This document shows, piece after piece, positions 6,628-13,208 of a stretch of 17,566 nt of DNA. Source of the DNA: JBCBSS01 sp039819065 (GTDB taxonomy: Bacteria > Bacteroidota > Bacteroidia > Cytophagales > Cyclobacteriaceae); the NCBI GenBank assembly GCA_039819065.1, contig JBCBSS010000161.1, positions 1 to 17,566 of the forward strand, in the 5' to 3' direction. Below the pieces are notes generated by a model. It was not told the DNA's origin. It did no database searches and was given only the letters and a program-made list of their open reading frames with translations. The translations under genes were made by a program, and so were the position numbers. Every line of letters starts with the position of its first letter. Within the stretch, counting starts at the first letter, position 1.

Positions 6628-7821
6628 ATGAGTTTCATTCAGACATTTCGTTGGTTCGGTTCCAAAGACCCTGTTCAACTCCTACATGTGAAGCAGGCGG
6701 GTGCGACAGGCGTGGTTTCCGCCCTCCACCACATTCCCAATGGTGAAGTATGGACACTGGCCGAAATAGAAAAACATCATCAACTGATCAAGCAGTCAGG
6801 CTTAGATTGGGCTGTGGTAGAAAGTATCCCGGTACATGAAGCCATCAAAACGAGATCAGGGGATTACCAAAAATATATTGCCAATTACCAAGAGTCTATC
6901 CGCAATCTTGCCAAAGCAGGCATCAATACGATATGCTACAATTTCATGCCTATTCTGGACTGGACTAGAACAGACCTGGCTTATCCTCTTGCTGACGGCA
7001 GTTTCGCTTTGCGATTTCAGAAAGCGGCTATGGCAGCATTCGAATTATTCATCCTCAAACGCAAAGGGGCTGAAGGCGATTATACACAATTAGAAAAAGA
7101 ACAGGCTACCGAGTATTTAAATCAGCTCAATGATACTGATCGGAAGCAATTGACTGCTAATATCATTGCCGGGTTACCGGGATCTGAAGAATCTTACTCT
7201 GTGGATGATTTCAGAGAGATACTAAAAACCTATGATGATATTTCCGCTAATGACCTTAAAACCAACCTGATCGATTTCTTAAGAAAGATCATTCCGGTGG
7301 CAGAGGAATGTGGTGTGAAAATGGCTATTCACCCGGATGATCCGCCCTACCCTATTCTCGGCTTACCGAGGGTAGTAAGTACTGAGTCAGACATTGAAGC
7401 GCTTTTCTCGGGTGTGGCATCGCCAAGCAATGGACTCACTTTTTGTACCGGCTCATTTGGCGTGCGACCTGATAATGACTTGGTAAATATGGCACAAAGC
7501 TTCGCGGATCGCATACACTTCGTACACCTACGCAGTACTAAGCGAGACGAATTGGGTAACTTCTATGAGGCTGACCACCTGGATGGTGATGTAGACATGT
7601 ATGGCGTGGTCGAACAGTTACTGCTGGAAATGTCAAAAAGAAAAGCACAGGGTCGTCAGGATTTTCACATTCCCATGCGTCCTGATCATGGACATCAAAT
7701 GTTGGACGACATTCAGAAGCAAGTCAACCCAGGATATTCTGGTATAGGAAGATTGAGAGGACTGGCAGAGATCAGAGGGCTGGAATTGGGGATCAAGCGA
7801 GCACAAGATCTTGACATATAA
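6628..7821 (+). CDS. uxuA: Mannonate dehydratase
   Basis: The product is 397 residues, the usual family length. The N-terminus FIQTFRWFGSKDPVQLLHVKQAGATGVVSALHHIP is the family's hallmark opening strand-helix. Likely metal and substrate residues are visible in AIHPDDPPYP (His235, Asp237, Asp238), TFCTGSFG (Cys273), HFVHLRS (His300), EADHLDGDVDM (His317) and MRPDHGHQ (Asp353, His354). The enzyme is a cytoplasmic TIM barrel that dehydrates D-mannonate to 2-keto-3-deoxy-D-gluconate and needs Fe2+ or Mn2+. Its ATG directly abuts the uxuB stop codon (zero gap), so the two catalyse consecutive steps from one message. No truncation or substitution is seen. Confidence 0.96.
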   Translation: MSFIQTFRWFGSKDPVQLLHVKQAGATGVVSALHHIPNGEVWTLAEIEKHHQLIKQSGLDWAVVESIPVHEAIKTRSGDYQKYIANYQESIRNLAKAGINTICYNFMPILDWTRTDLAYPLADGSFALRFQKAAMAAFELFILKRKGAEGDYTQLEKEQATEYLNQLNDTDRKQLTANIIAGLPGSEESYSVDDFREILKTYDDISANDLKTNLIDFLRKIIPVAEECGVKMAIHPDDPPYPILGLPRVVSTESDIEALFSGVASPSNGLTFCTGSFGVRPDNDLVNMAQSFADRIHFVHLRSTKRDELGNFYEADHLDGDVDMYGVVEQLLLEMSKRKAQGRQDFHIPMRPDHGHQMLDDIQKQVNPGYSGIGRLRGLAEIRGLELGIKRAQDLDI

Positions 7822-7837
7822 GTTGCTTCTTGTTAGT

Positions 7838-7842
7838 AGGAG
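7838..7842 (+). promoter_or_regulatory. Shine-Dalgarno site that fixes the uxaC start
   Basis: AGGAG ends 8 bases before the ATG at 7851. This favours 7851 over the in-frame TTG at 7830, which has no such site. Confidence 0.7.
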
Positions 7843-7850
7843 ATCAGTTT

Positions 7851-9257
7851 ATGAAAAAATTTCTCGACGATAACTTCTTACTTGAAAACAAAACGGCGGA
7901 AAGACTCTACCACGATTACGCCAAAGAACTGCCTATTATAGACTACCATTGTCACCTTCCTCCACAAGATATTGCACACAATCGCCAATTCAATAACCTA
8001 ACTGAAATATGGCTGGAAGGTGATCATTATAAGTGGCGAGCTATGCGCGCCAATGGTGTAGATGAACGGTACATAACGGGCAGTGCCTCTCCAGAAGAAA
8101 AATTCAAAAAATGGGCTGAAACCGTGCCTTACACGCTTAGAAACCCATTGTACCATTGGACGCACCTGGAGCAAAAACGCTATTTCGGAATCGATCAGAT
8201 CCTGAATGGGGAGTCTGCTGGTGACATATATCAGCAGGCCACCTCTCTATTGCGAACACCAGAATACAGTAGCAAGCAGTTGATCACCAAAATGAAAGTA
8301 GAGGTGATATGTACTACTGACGACCCGGCTGATTTGCTGGACTGCCATGAACAGATCAAACATGATGGTTATACAGTAAAAGTATTACCGACATTCAGAC
8401 CGGATAAAAGCTATGCGATAGAAAACGCTCAGGCTTACAACACATATCTGGATCAACTACAAAGCAGGGTCGGTTTCGAAATAAAAGGCTATAACGACCT
8501 ACTTGATGCTTTGGAGAATAGAATTGGCTTCTTTCATAAGCTGGGTTGCAGGCTTGCCGACCACGGGCTAGAGGAATTCTACCTGGTAGACCAAAATGGA
8601 CAAAGCGTTGAGAAGACTTTTGAAAAAGCCCGGTCTGGTTTGGAGTTAAGTGAGAGAGAAATCAGACGTTTCAAACAGCACACACTAACAGAGCTGGCAA
8701 GAATGTACCATACGCGTAACTGGACTCAGCAATTTCATCTGGGAGCGTTACGCAATACAAATACGAGGATGATGCGTAACCTGGGTCCCGATACAGGCTT
8801 TGATTCTATCGGAGATTTCTCTCAAGGTGTGGCTATGGCGCGATTCTTCGATACACTGGACAGCACGGATCAACTAGCAAAGACCATTTTATACAACCTT
8901 AACCCAAGGGACAATGAGCTGGTCGCCACCATGATTGGCAACTTCAATGATGGTTCTGTAGCCGGCAAAATGCAATTCGGCTCAGGCTGGTGGTTCCTTG
9001 ATCAGAAGGATGGGATGGAACGGCAGATCAACGCCCTTTCTAATATGGGCTTATTGAGTCGCTTCGTAGGCATGCTTACAGATTCCAGAAGCTTTATGTC
9101 TTACCCGCGCCATGAGTACTTCAGGAGAATATTGTGCAACCTCTTCGGACGCGATGTTGAAAATGGTGAGTTGCCGGATGATATATCACTGTTGGGCAAG
9201 ACCATTCAGAATATCTGCTACCACAACGCCAAGGCGTACTTTCAATTCGATCATTGA
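7851..9257 (+). CDS. uxaC: Uronate isomerase (glucuronate/galacturonate isomerase)
   Basis: The product is 468 residues from the ATG at 7851 (E. coli UxaC is about 470). The amidohydrolase-fold metal motif DYHCHLPP carries His33 and His35, next to the typical LPIIDYHCH context. Later family blocks are HLGALRNTNTRMMRNLGPDTGFDSIGD and the C-terminal SFMSYPRHEYFRRILCNLFG. It interconverts D-glucuronate with D-fructuronate and D-galacturonate with D-tagaturonate, the shared entry step of both hexuronate branches, in the cytoplasm. It lies 29 bases after uxuA. Having uxaC beside uxuB and uxuA gives a complete route from glucuronate to KDG; galacturonate use also needs uxaA (at 15599) and a tagaturonate reductase not seen here. 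Confidence 0.96.
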   Translation: MKKFLDDNFLLENKTAERLYHDYAKELPIIDYHCHLPPQDIAHNRQFNNLTEIWLEGDHYKWRAMRANGVDERYITGSASPEEKFKKWAETVPYTLRNPLYHWTHLEQKRYFGIDQILNGESAGDIYQQATSLLRTPEYSSKQLITKMKVEVICTTDDPADLLDCHEQIKHDGYTVKVLPTFRPDKSYAIENAQAYNTYLDQLQSRVGFEIKGYNDLLDALENRIGFFHKLGCRLADHGLEEFYLVDQNGQSVEKTFEKARSGLELSEREIRRFKQHTLTELARMYHTRNWTQQFHLGALRNTNTRMMRNLGPDTGFDSIGDFSQGVAMARFFDTLDSTDQLAKTILYNLNPRDNELVATMIGNFNDGSVAGKMQFGSGWWFLDQKDGMERQINALSNMGLLSRFVGMLTDSRSFMSYPRHEYFRRILCNLFGRDVENGELPDDISLLGKTIQNICYHNAKAYFQFDH

Positions 9258-9345
9258 TACTAATATCTAAAGCAAAAAACCATAATGAGTAAGAAAGTTG
9301 TAGAGGCTATGGCAATTATTCAAAAGTTACGATCTTAAACGTTCG

Positions 9346-10347
9346 ATGAAGTTTAGTAAAACCGCTCTTGCTTTAGTACTCACTTTCCTACTGTTAGGGT
9401 GTCAACACCAACAGAATGTCAGGGTATTGCGACTGGCACATGGTTTAGACACTTCGCATCCCGTTCACCAGGGCATGGTACACATGGCCGAGCAGTTGAA
9501 GCAGGTATCTGCCGGAAATATGGAAATTCGGATTTACCCAAGCGGGCAATTGGGTTCGGAGCGTGAGTGCCTAGAACTACTACAAGTAGGCAGCTTGGAT
9601 ATGACCAAGGTATCTGCTGCAGTAATGGAGAACTTCGCTCCGGTCTATCAAATACTTAGTCTGCCTTATCTTTTTACCGATAAAGAACATGCTTACCAGG
9701 TACTTGATGGAGAGATCGGGCAACGATTTCTAGAACAAGGCAGTAACTACCGATTGAGAGGCTTATGCTTTTACGATGCAGGAAGCCGCAGTTTCTATAC
9801 TAAGGATAAGCCGATCACCAAGCCGGAAGATTTAAAGGGTTTAAAGATCAGGGTACAAAAAAGCCAGACGGCCGTGGATATGGTCAACAGCCTCGGTGGT
9901 TCTCCAACTCCGATCCCCTGGGGAGAATTGTATACAGCCCTTCAGCAAGGAGTGGTAGATGGAGCGGAAAACAACCCGCCAAGTTTCTATCTATCTGGTC
10001 ACTATGAAGTTTGCAAGTACTACTCGATCAATGAGCACACAGCGGTACCTGACGTACTTCTAGTCGGTACCGGCACATGGGATCGCTTGTCAGAAACAGA
10101 AAAGGGCTGGCTCAGTGAAGCTGCTAAAAGGTCAGCACTATTCCAACGTAAGGTATGGCAGCAATCGGAACAAGAGTGTATTGCCAAAATGAAGGAAGAA
10201 GGAGTAACGGTAAGTTATCCTGACAAACAAACCTTCGCTGAAGGTGTGCAGCCTCTCTATGACCGCTTCGCGAATAATGCTGAGTATTCTAGCATCATTG
10301 AGGACATCCAGCAATCAGTTAGTAAACAGGAGGACAAGGGTTTATGA
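9346..10347 (+). CDS. dctP: TRAP transporter solute-binding protein, lipoprotein-type
   Basis: This 333-residue DctP-family protein begins MKFSKTALALVLTFLLLGC, a lipoprotein signal with C19 in the lipobox LLGC. The mature domain starts with VLRLAHGLDTSHPVHQGM. Family blocks follow: IYPSGQLGSERECLELLQVGSLDM (63-86), LSLPYLF, EDLKGLKIRVQKS with Arg169 (the conserved Arg that pairs with the substrate carboxylate), PIPWGELYTALQQGVVDGAENNP (189-211). The operon context makes a hexuronate the likely ligand (inference). Classical Gram-negative DctP proteins are often free in the periplasm, and this one should be membrane-anchored. After the Cys, QHQQNV has no acidic cluster, so periplasm-facing anchoring is likely. 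The gap to uxaC is 88 bases, the largest inside the operon. Confidence 0.93.
   Translation: MKFSKTALALVLTFLLLGCQHQQNVRVLRLAHGLDTSHPVHQGMVHMAEQLKQVSAGNMEIRIYPSGQLGSERECLELLQVGSLDMTKVSAAVMENFAPVYQILSLPYLFTDKEHAYQVLDGEIGQRFLEQGSNYRLRGLCFYDAGSRSFYTKDKPITKPEDLKGLKIRVQKSQTAVDMVNSLGGSPTPIPWGELYTALQQGVVDGAENNPPSFYLSGHYEVCKYYSINEHTAVPDVLLVGTGTWDRLSETEKGWLSEAAKRSALFQRKVWQQSEQECIAKMKEEGVTVSYPDKQTFAEGVQPLYDRFANNAEYSSIIEDIQQSVSKQEDKGL
10328..10333 (+). promoter_or_regulatory. Strong Shine-Dalgarno site before dctQ
   Basis: AGGAGG lies within the 3' end of dctP and 10 bases before the dctQ ATG at 10344. This is the strongest ribosome binding site in the window and supports the overlapping start. Confidence 0.7.
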
Positions 10348-10811
10348 AGGGCATATTAATGAATGCGCTGGAAAAGCTGCTAGTGGTACTGGTCGGTGTG
10401 ATTACGATCGACGTGATTTGGCAGGTAGCTTCCAGGTACATCTTCAATAACCCCAGTAGTTTCACCGATGAATTAGCCGGCTTTCTATTGATATGGCTTG
10501 GGTTATTTGGAGCAGCTTATGTTACTGGCCGTGACGAGCATCTGGCCATTGATATCCTACCCCAAAAACTAGAAGGAAAACAAAAACGTCGTTTACAAAT
10601 CCTCATTTATGGTCTTGTTATCATTTTCGCCTTAGCAGTGATGGTGGTTGGAGGTATCAATCTCGTATATCTCACCTTTTTGCTTGAACAAAAATCGGCG
10701 AGCTTGCAGGTACCGCTAGGGTTTGTCTATATCTCCATTCCACTGAGTGGCATACTGATTTGCTACTTCTCATTAGAATCCATTCTCAACCTACAACCGG
10801 CTAAAGCTTAA
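10344..10811 (+). CDS. dctQ: TRAP transporter small membrane subunit
   Basis: The product is 155 residues with four predicted membrane helices at roughly 8-28, 44-63, 84-108 and 122-148, the standard DctQ topology. Family marks include ITIDVIWQVASRYIFNNPSSFTDELAGFLLIWLGLFGAAY, where the 'RYiFnnp..wtdEla' pattern is diagnostic, and GRDEHLAIDILP. It pairs with DctM in the inner membrane to form the Na+-driven importer. The start overlaps the dctP stop (ATGA), and its own stop overlaps the dctM start (TAATG), so the three subunits are translationally coupled. A second ATG five codons in is possible but less well placed. Confidence 0.93.
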   Translation: MKGILMNALEKLLVVLVGVITIDVIWQVASRYIFNNPSSFTDELAGFLLIWLGLFGAAYVTGRDEHLAIDILPQKLEGKQKRRLQILIYGLVIIFALAVMVVGGINLVYLTFLLEQKSASLQVPLGFVYISIPLSGILICYFSLESILNLQPAKA

Positions 10812-12109
10812 TGGACAGTATAGAAGTACTTATTCTGATTTTAAGCTTTGTGATACTGCTTGGTATTGGAGTACCGATTGCCTACAGTATAGGACTGTCG
10901 GCTATGATCACGCTCTTAGTCAGCATGCCCTCTCTACCGGCTTTGACGACACTGGCTCAAAGGATGGCTACTGCGCTGGATAGTTTCTCGTTATTGGCTA
11001 TTCCTTTCTTCATTTTGGCGGGTCAGTTCATGAATAGGGGCGGTATAGCCACCCGTCTGATAGATTTAGCCAAGGTATTAGTTGGAAGGCTACCCGGTGG
11101 ACTTGCTTTCGTGAATATCATATCCTGCATGCTATTTGGGGCCATTTCCGGCTCGGCCGTTGCAGCCGCATCGGCCATCGGGGGCTTTATGGTCGATAGA
11201 ATGGAAAAAGAAGGTTATTCTAAATCATTCAGCGCAGCCATAAACATCACTAGTTCTACTACGGGTTTGATCATACCTCCGAGTAACATTCTGATCATTT
11301 ATTCACTGGCTAGTGGCGGGGTGTCTATTGCTGCGCTCTTCTTGGCAGGCTATATGCCTGGTTTGCTGTTGGGTATGTCCCTCATGACAGTAGCTGGTGT
11401 TTGGGCTTACGTTAAAAAGTATCCGGTTGGGCAGACTGCTGGCTTCCAGGAGTTTACCAGAAAAACGTTACGTGCTTTTCCAAGCTTATTATTGCTAGTC
11501 ATTGTCATTGGAGGAATAGTAAAGGGAATCTTCACTGCTACGGAAGCATCTGCCATTGCCGTAGTCTACACGGCCGTATTAAGTATGGTGTTCTACAAAG
11601 AGGTGAGGTGGAAAGATGTGCCGGGTATCTTCATAGAAACATCCAAGACGACAGCGATTGTCATGCTGCTGATCGGCACCTCGATGGGTATGTCTTGGGT
11701 CATGTCGTTTGAAAACATCCCTCAAGAGGTAAGCACTGCGTTGATCACCATCAGCGACAACAAATATGTGATTCTACTGATCATCAATTTGATACTGCTT
11801 TGCGTCGGCATTTTCATGGACATGACACCAGCTGTATTGATCTTCACGCCAATCTTCCTTCCGGTGGTCGAAGACCTTGGAATGGATCCGGTTCATTTTG
11901 GTATTGTCATGGTGCTGAATCTGTGCATCGGATTGTGTACACCTCCGGTAGGTTCGGTGCTTTTCGTGGGTGTGGGCGTAGCCAAAATATCTATCCAAAA
12001 AGTGATCAAGCCATTGGTGCCGCTGTTCTTAGCCATGTTGCTGGCTTTGCTTTTGGTCACTTACTTTCCTGAAATCACTCTATGGCTGCCTAGGTTGTTT
12101 GGGTTTTAG
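10811..12109 (+). CDS. dctM: TRAP transporter large permease subunit
   Basis: The product is 432 residues, the usual DctM length, strongly hydrophobic with about a dozen membrane or hairpin segments. Family blocks are FSLLAIPFFILAGQFMNRGGIATRLIDLAKVLVGRLPGGLAFVNI, MLFGAISGSAVAAASAIGG, NITSSTTGLIIPPSNILIIYSL, the TEASAIAVVYT motif and the closing LNLCIGLCTPPVGSVLFVG. These include the two Na+-site hairpin regions rich in Gly, Ser and Pro. It transports the DctP-delivered substrate across the inner membrane with Na+. It shares one base with dctQ and is the last gene of the operon; a hairpin with a T-rich tail follows at 12145-12173. No defects are visible. Confidence 0.95.
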   Translation: MDSIEVLILILSFVILLGIGVPIAYSIGLSAMITLLVSMPSLPALTTLAQRMATALDSFSLLAIPFFILAGQFMNRGGIATRLIDLAKVLVGRLPGGLAFVNIISCMLFGAISGSAVAAASAIGGFMVDRMEKEGYSKSFSAAINITSSTTGLIIPPSNILIIYSLASGGVSIAALFLAGYMPGLLLGMSLMTVAGVWAYVKKYPVGQTAGFQEFTRKTLRAFPSLLLLVIVIGGIVKGIFTATEASAIAVVYTAVLSMVFYKEVRWKDVPGIFIETSKTTAIVMLLIGTSMGMSWVMSFENIPQEVSTALITISDNKYVILLIINLILLCVGIFMDMTPAVLIFTPIFLPVVEDLGMDPVHFGIVMVLNLCIGLCTPPVGSVLFVGVGVAKISIQKVIKPLVPLFLAMLLALLLVTYFPEITLWLPRLFGF

Positions 12110-12144
12110 TGTTTCTCTGGATTAAGGTATAAGCTGACCGATCG

Positions 12145-12173
12145 AGCGCGTTTGCAACGCGTTCGTCTTTTTA
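12145..12173 (+). terminator. Putative rho-independent terminator of uxuB-dctM
   Basis: AGCGCGTT-TGC-AACGCGTT forms an 8-base stem (one G-T pair) 36 bases after the dctM stop, followed by TCTTTTTATT. The same stem core recurs in nearby repeat units without a T-tract, so this may be a repeat recruited as terminator. Confidence 0.5.
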
Positions 12174-12253
12174 TTAATAGTTCAATCAGGTTTTCCTGGC
12201 GTCATTCTCCGGTTTTCGACGTAGGAGAAAATCCGGGGAATCTCTTCTTAGTT

Positions 12254-12277
12254 GAAGCACGCGTTGCAAACGCGCGC
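12254..12277. repeat. REP-like 24-base element, copy 1
   Basis: GAAGCACGCGTTGCAAACGC... is identical over 24 bases to 12838-12861. It contains the stem CGCGTT-GCA-AACGCG. It faces the opposite-strand version at 12141-12166 about 100 bases upstream, forming an inverted pair. Confidence 0.8.
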
Positions 12278-12318
12278 AAACGAAAGGTATGGGTGCTACC
12301 TATCGATTTTTGGACGCT

Positions 12319-12378
12319 TACCTGCTTATAACGACTAGATCGCTTCTTCTCTCCTACGTCGTTCATCGCAATGACAGG
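12319..12378 (+). repeat. 60-base direct repeat, copy 1
   Basis: Matches 12916-12975 at 55 of 60 positions. The core AGATCGCTTCTTCTCTCC...CATCGCAATGACAGG is also related, inverted, to 4898-4936. Confidence 0.85.
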
Positions 12379-12405
12379 ATTTGTTCGGGTGTGTTCGGAA
12401 CAAAA

Positions 12406-12427
12406 CGCCAGGTGCTTCCACCCGGCG
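12406..12427. repeat. CCAGGTG hairpin, copy 1
   Basis: CGCCAGGTG-CTTC-CACCCGGCG forms a 9-base stem with one mismatch. It is related to the hairpin at 12890-12909. Both follow or precede a 60-base repeat copy. Confidence 0.6.
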
Positions 12428-12702
12428 ATAAATTTTCTAGGTTATGTTCTTCGAATACTGCTATTTCCCTGTATGATACCATTTTGCCTCATATCAGACA
12501 TTGCCGCTGATTCATGACTCAAGATGTCACTTAATGACGACTCTTCGCTTCCACCGATTAGTTTGTTCGTGTGATTTAATTGATACTTTCTAAATTTTTC
12601 TAGATTCATAATGTTTCGTTTTATGTTCCAACGCTCACTAAGAATAAAAAGTACTCTATAGACTGAATTATTCCCATTAACGAGGGTTGGGGGTGGAAGA
12701 AA

Positions 12703-12735
12703 AGTAATTAGATTACTCTGAGTAATCTAATTACT
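12703..12735. repeat. 33-base palindromic repeat, copy C
   Basis: Same 15-base arms as copies A and B with the loop CTG. The lead-in GGGGGTGGA is also conserved, but the right flank is different (it runs into a CGAAAGT hairpin). It lies about 7 kb from copies A and B, on the far side of the uxu-TRAP operon. Confidence 0.85.
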
Positions 12736-12740
12736 ACCAT

Positions 12741-12763
12741 AGCGCGAAAGTTACGTTCGTGCC
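12741..12763. repeat. CGAAAGT hairpin, copy 1
   Basis: AGCGCGAAAGTTACGTTCGT plus GCC is nearly the same as the perfect version at 13104-13126. It starts six bases after the third 33-base palindrome. Confidence 0.6.
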
Positions 12764-12837
12764 TACCCTATCGAGGGAAGTGTGAGCCCGATCGAGCGCG
12801 TTCGTGAAGTTGTAAGTAGTTCAATGGAAACTAGGTC

Positions 12838-12861
12838 GAAGCACGCGTTGCAAACGCGCGC
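12838..12861. repeat. REP-like 24-base element, copy 2
   Basis: Identical to 12254-12277. A GATCGAGCGCGTTCG partner lies about 50 bases upstream (12790-12804), as in the first pair, so the unit is a doublet with the same order both times. Confidence 0.8.
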
Positions 12862-12889
12862 TAACGAAACTAAAGCATGAAGAAAAACC

Positions 12890-12909
12890 GCCAGGTGGAA
12901 ACACCTGGC
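12890..12909. repeat. CCAGGTG hairpin, copy 2
   Basis: GCCAGGTG-GAAA-CACCTGGC is a perfect 8-base stem with a GAAA tetraloop. It is related to 12406-12427. Confidence 0.6.
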
Positions 12910-12915
12910 TACACA

Positions 12916-12975
12916 TACTTGCTTATAAAGACTAGATTGCTTCTTCTCTCCTGCGTCGCTCATCGCAATGACAGG
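12916..12975 (+). repeat. 60-base direct repeat, copy 2
   Basis: Matches 12319-12378 at 55 of 60 positions, about 600 bases downstream, in the same orientation. Confidence 0.85.
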
Positions 12976-13003
12976 ACTTAATCGGGCGCGTTCAGCTGTA
13001 AAA

Positions 13004-13045
13004 CGAACAATCCTGTTCGTTTAAAGAAGCGAACAGGATTGTTCG
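13004..13045. repeat. Long perfect stem-loop
   Basis: CGAACAATCCTGTTCG (13004-13019) and its exact reverse complement CGAACAGGATTGTTCG (13030-13045) enclose a 10-base loop. GCTGTA and CTGTACAG flank it. It has no T-tract. It lies about 165 bases upstream of the GH28 gene, so it could be a repeat, a transcript stabiliser or a terminator of read-through. Confidence 0.65.
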
Positions 13046-13103
13046 CTGTACAGTGAGGATTGCATCAATTGATTATATGTGCCCCAAAAACTAATGCCTC
13101 ACT

Positions 13104-13126
13104 AGCGCGAAAGTTACTTTCGTGCT
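13104..13126. repeat. CGAAAGT hairpin, copy 2
   Basis: AGCGCGAAAGT-T-ACTTTCGTGCT forms an 11-base stem with one G-T pair and a 1-base centre. It is the same family as 12741-12763 and resembles 17265-17279. Confidence 0.65.
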
Positions 13127-13208
13127 TACCAACCCACACCTAACTGCACTTAAATTCTATACCAGTCTGCTGTCGGGGTAAGACCCAGCATTAAAGGTCA
13201 TATGCTAT

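Larger units (their letters stand above)
12110..13208. other. 1.1-kb repeat-rich gap after the uxu-TRAP operon
   Basis: There is no supported gene. The gap holds the putative operon terminator, two identical 24-base 'CACGCGTTGCAAACG' elements, two inverted or partial GATCGAGCGCG partners, two 60-base direct repeats, the third 33-base palindrome, two CCAGGTG hairpins, two CGAAAGT hairpins and a long 16-base stem at 13004-13045. An inverted copy of the CCCCGGATT...AACCGGAGA unit seen near 5606-5640 lies at about 12202-12245. The promoter of the GH28 unit should be in the last 80 bases; I cannot place its boxes. Confidence 0.75.

Noticed and set aside
12289..12510. Plus-strand reading frame of 73 codons in the second repeat gap
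   Set aside because: It is largely made of the 60-base repeat and a CCAGGTG hairpin, with no start signal or recognisable domain.
12763..12963. Minus-strand reading frame of 66 codons in the second repeat gap
   Set aside because: It runs across REP-like elements and the second 60-base repeat and is best explained as repeat DNA open by chance.
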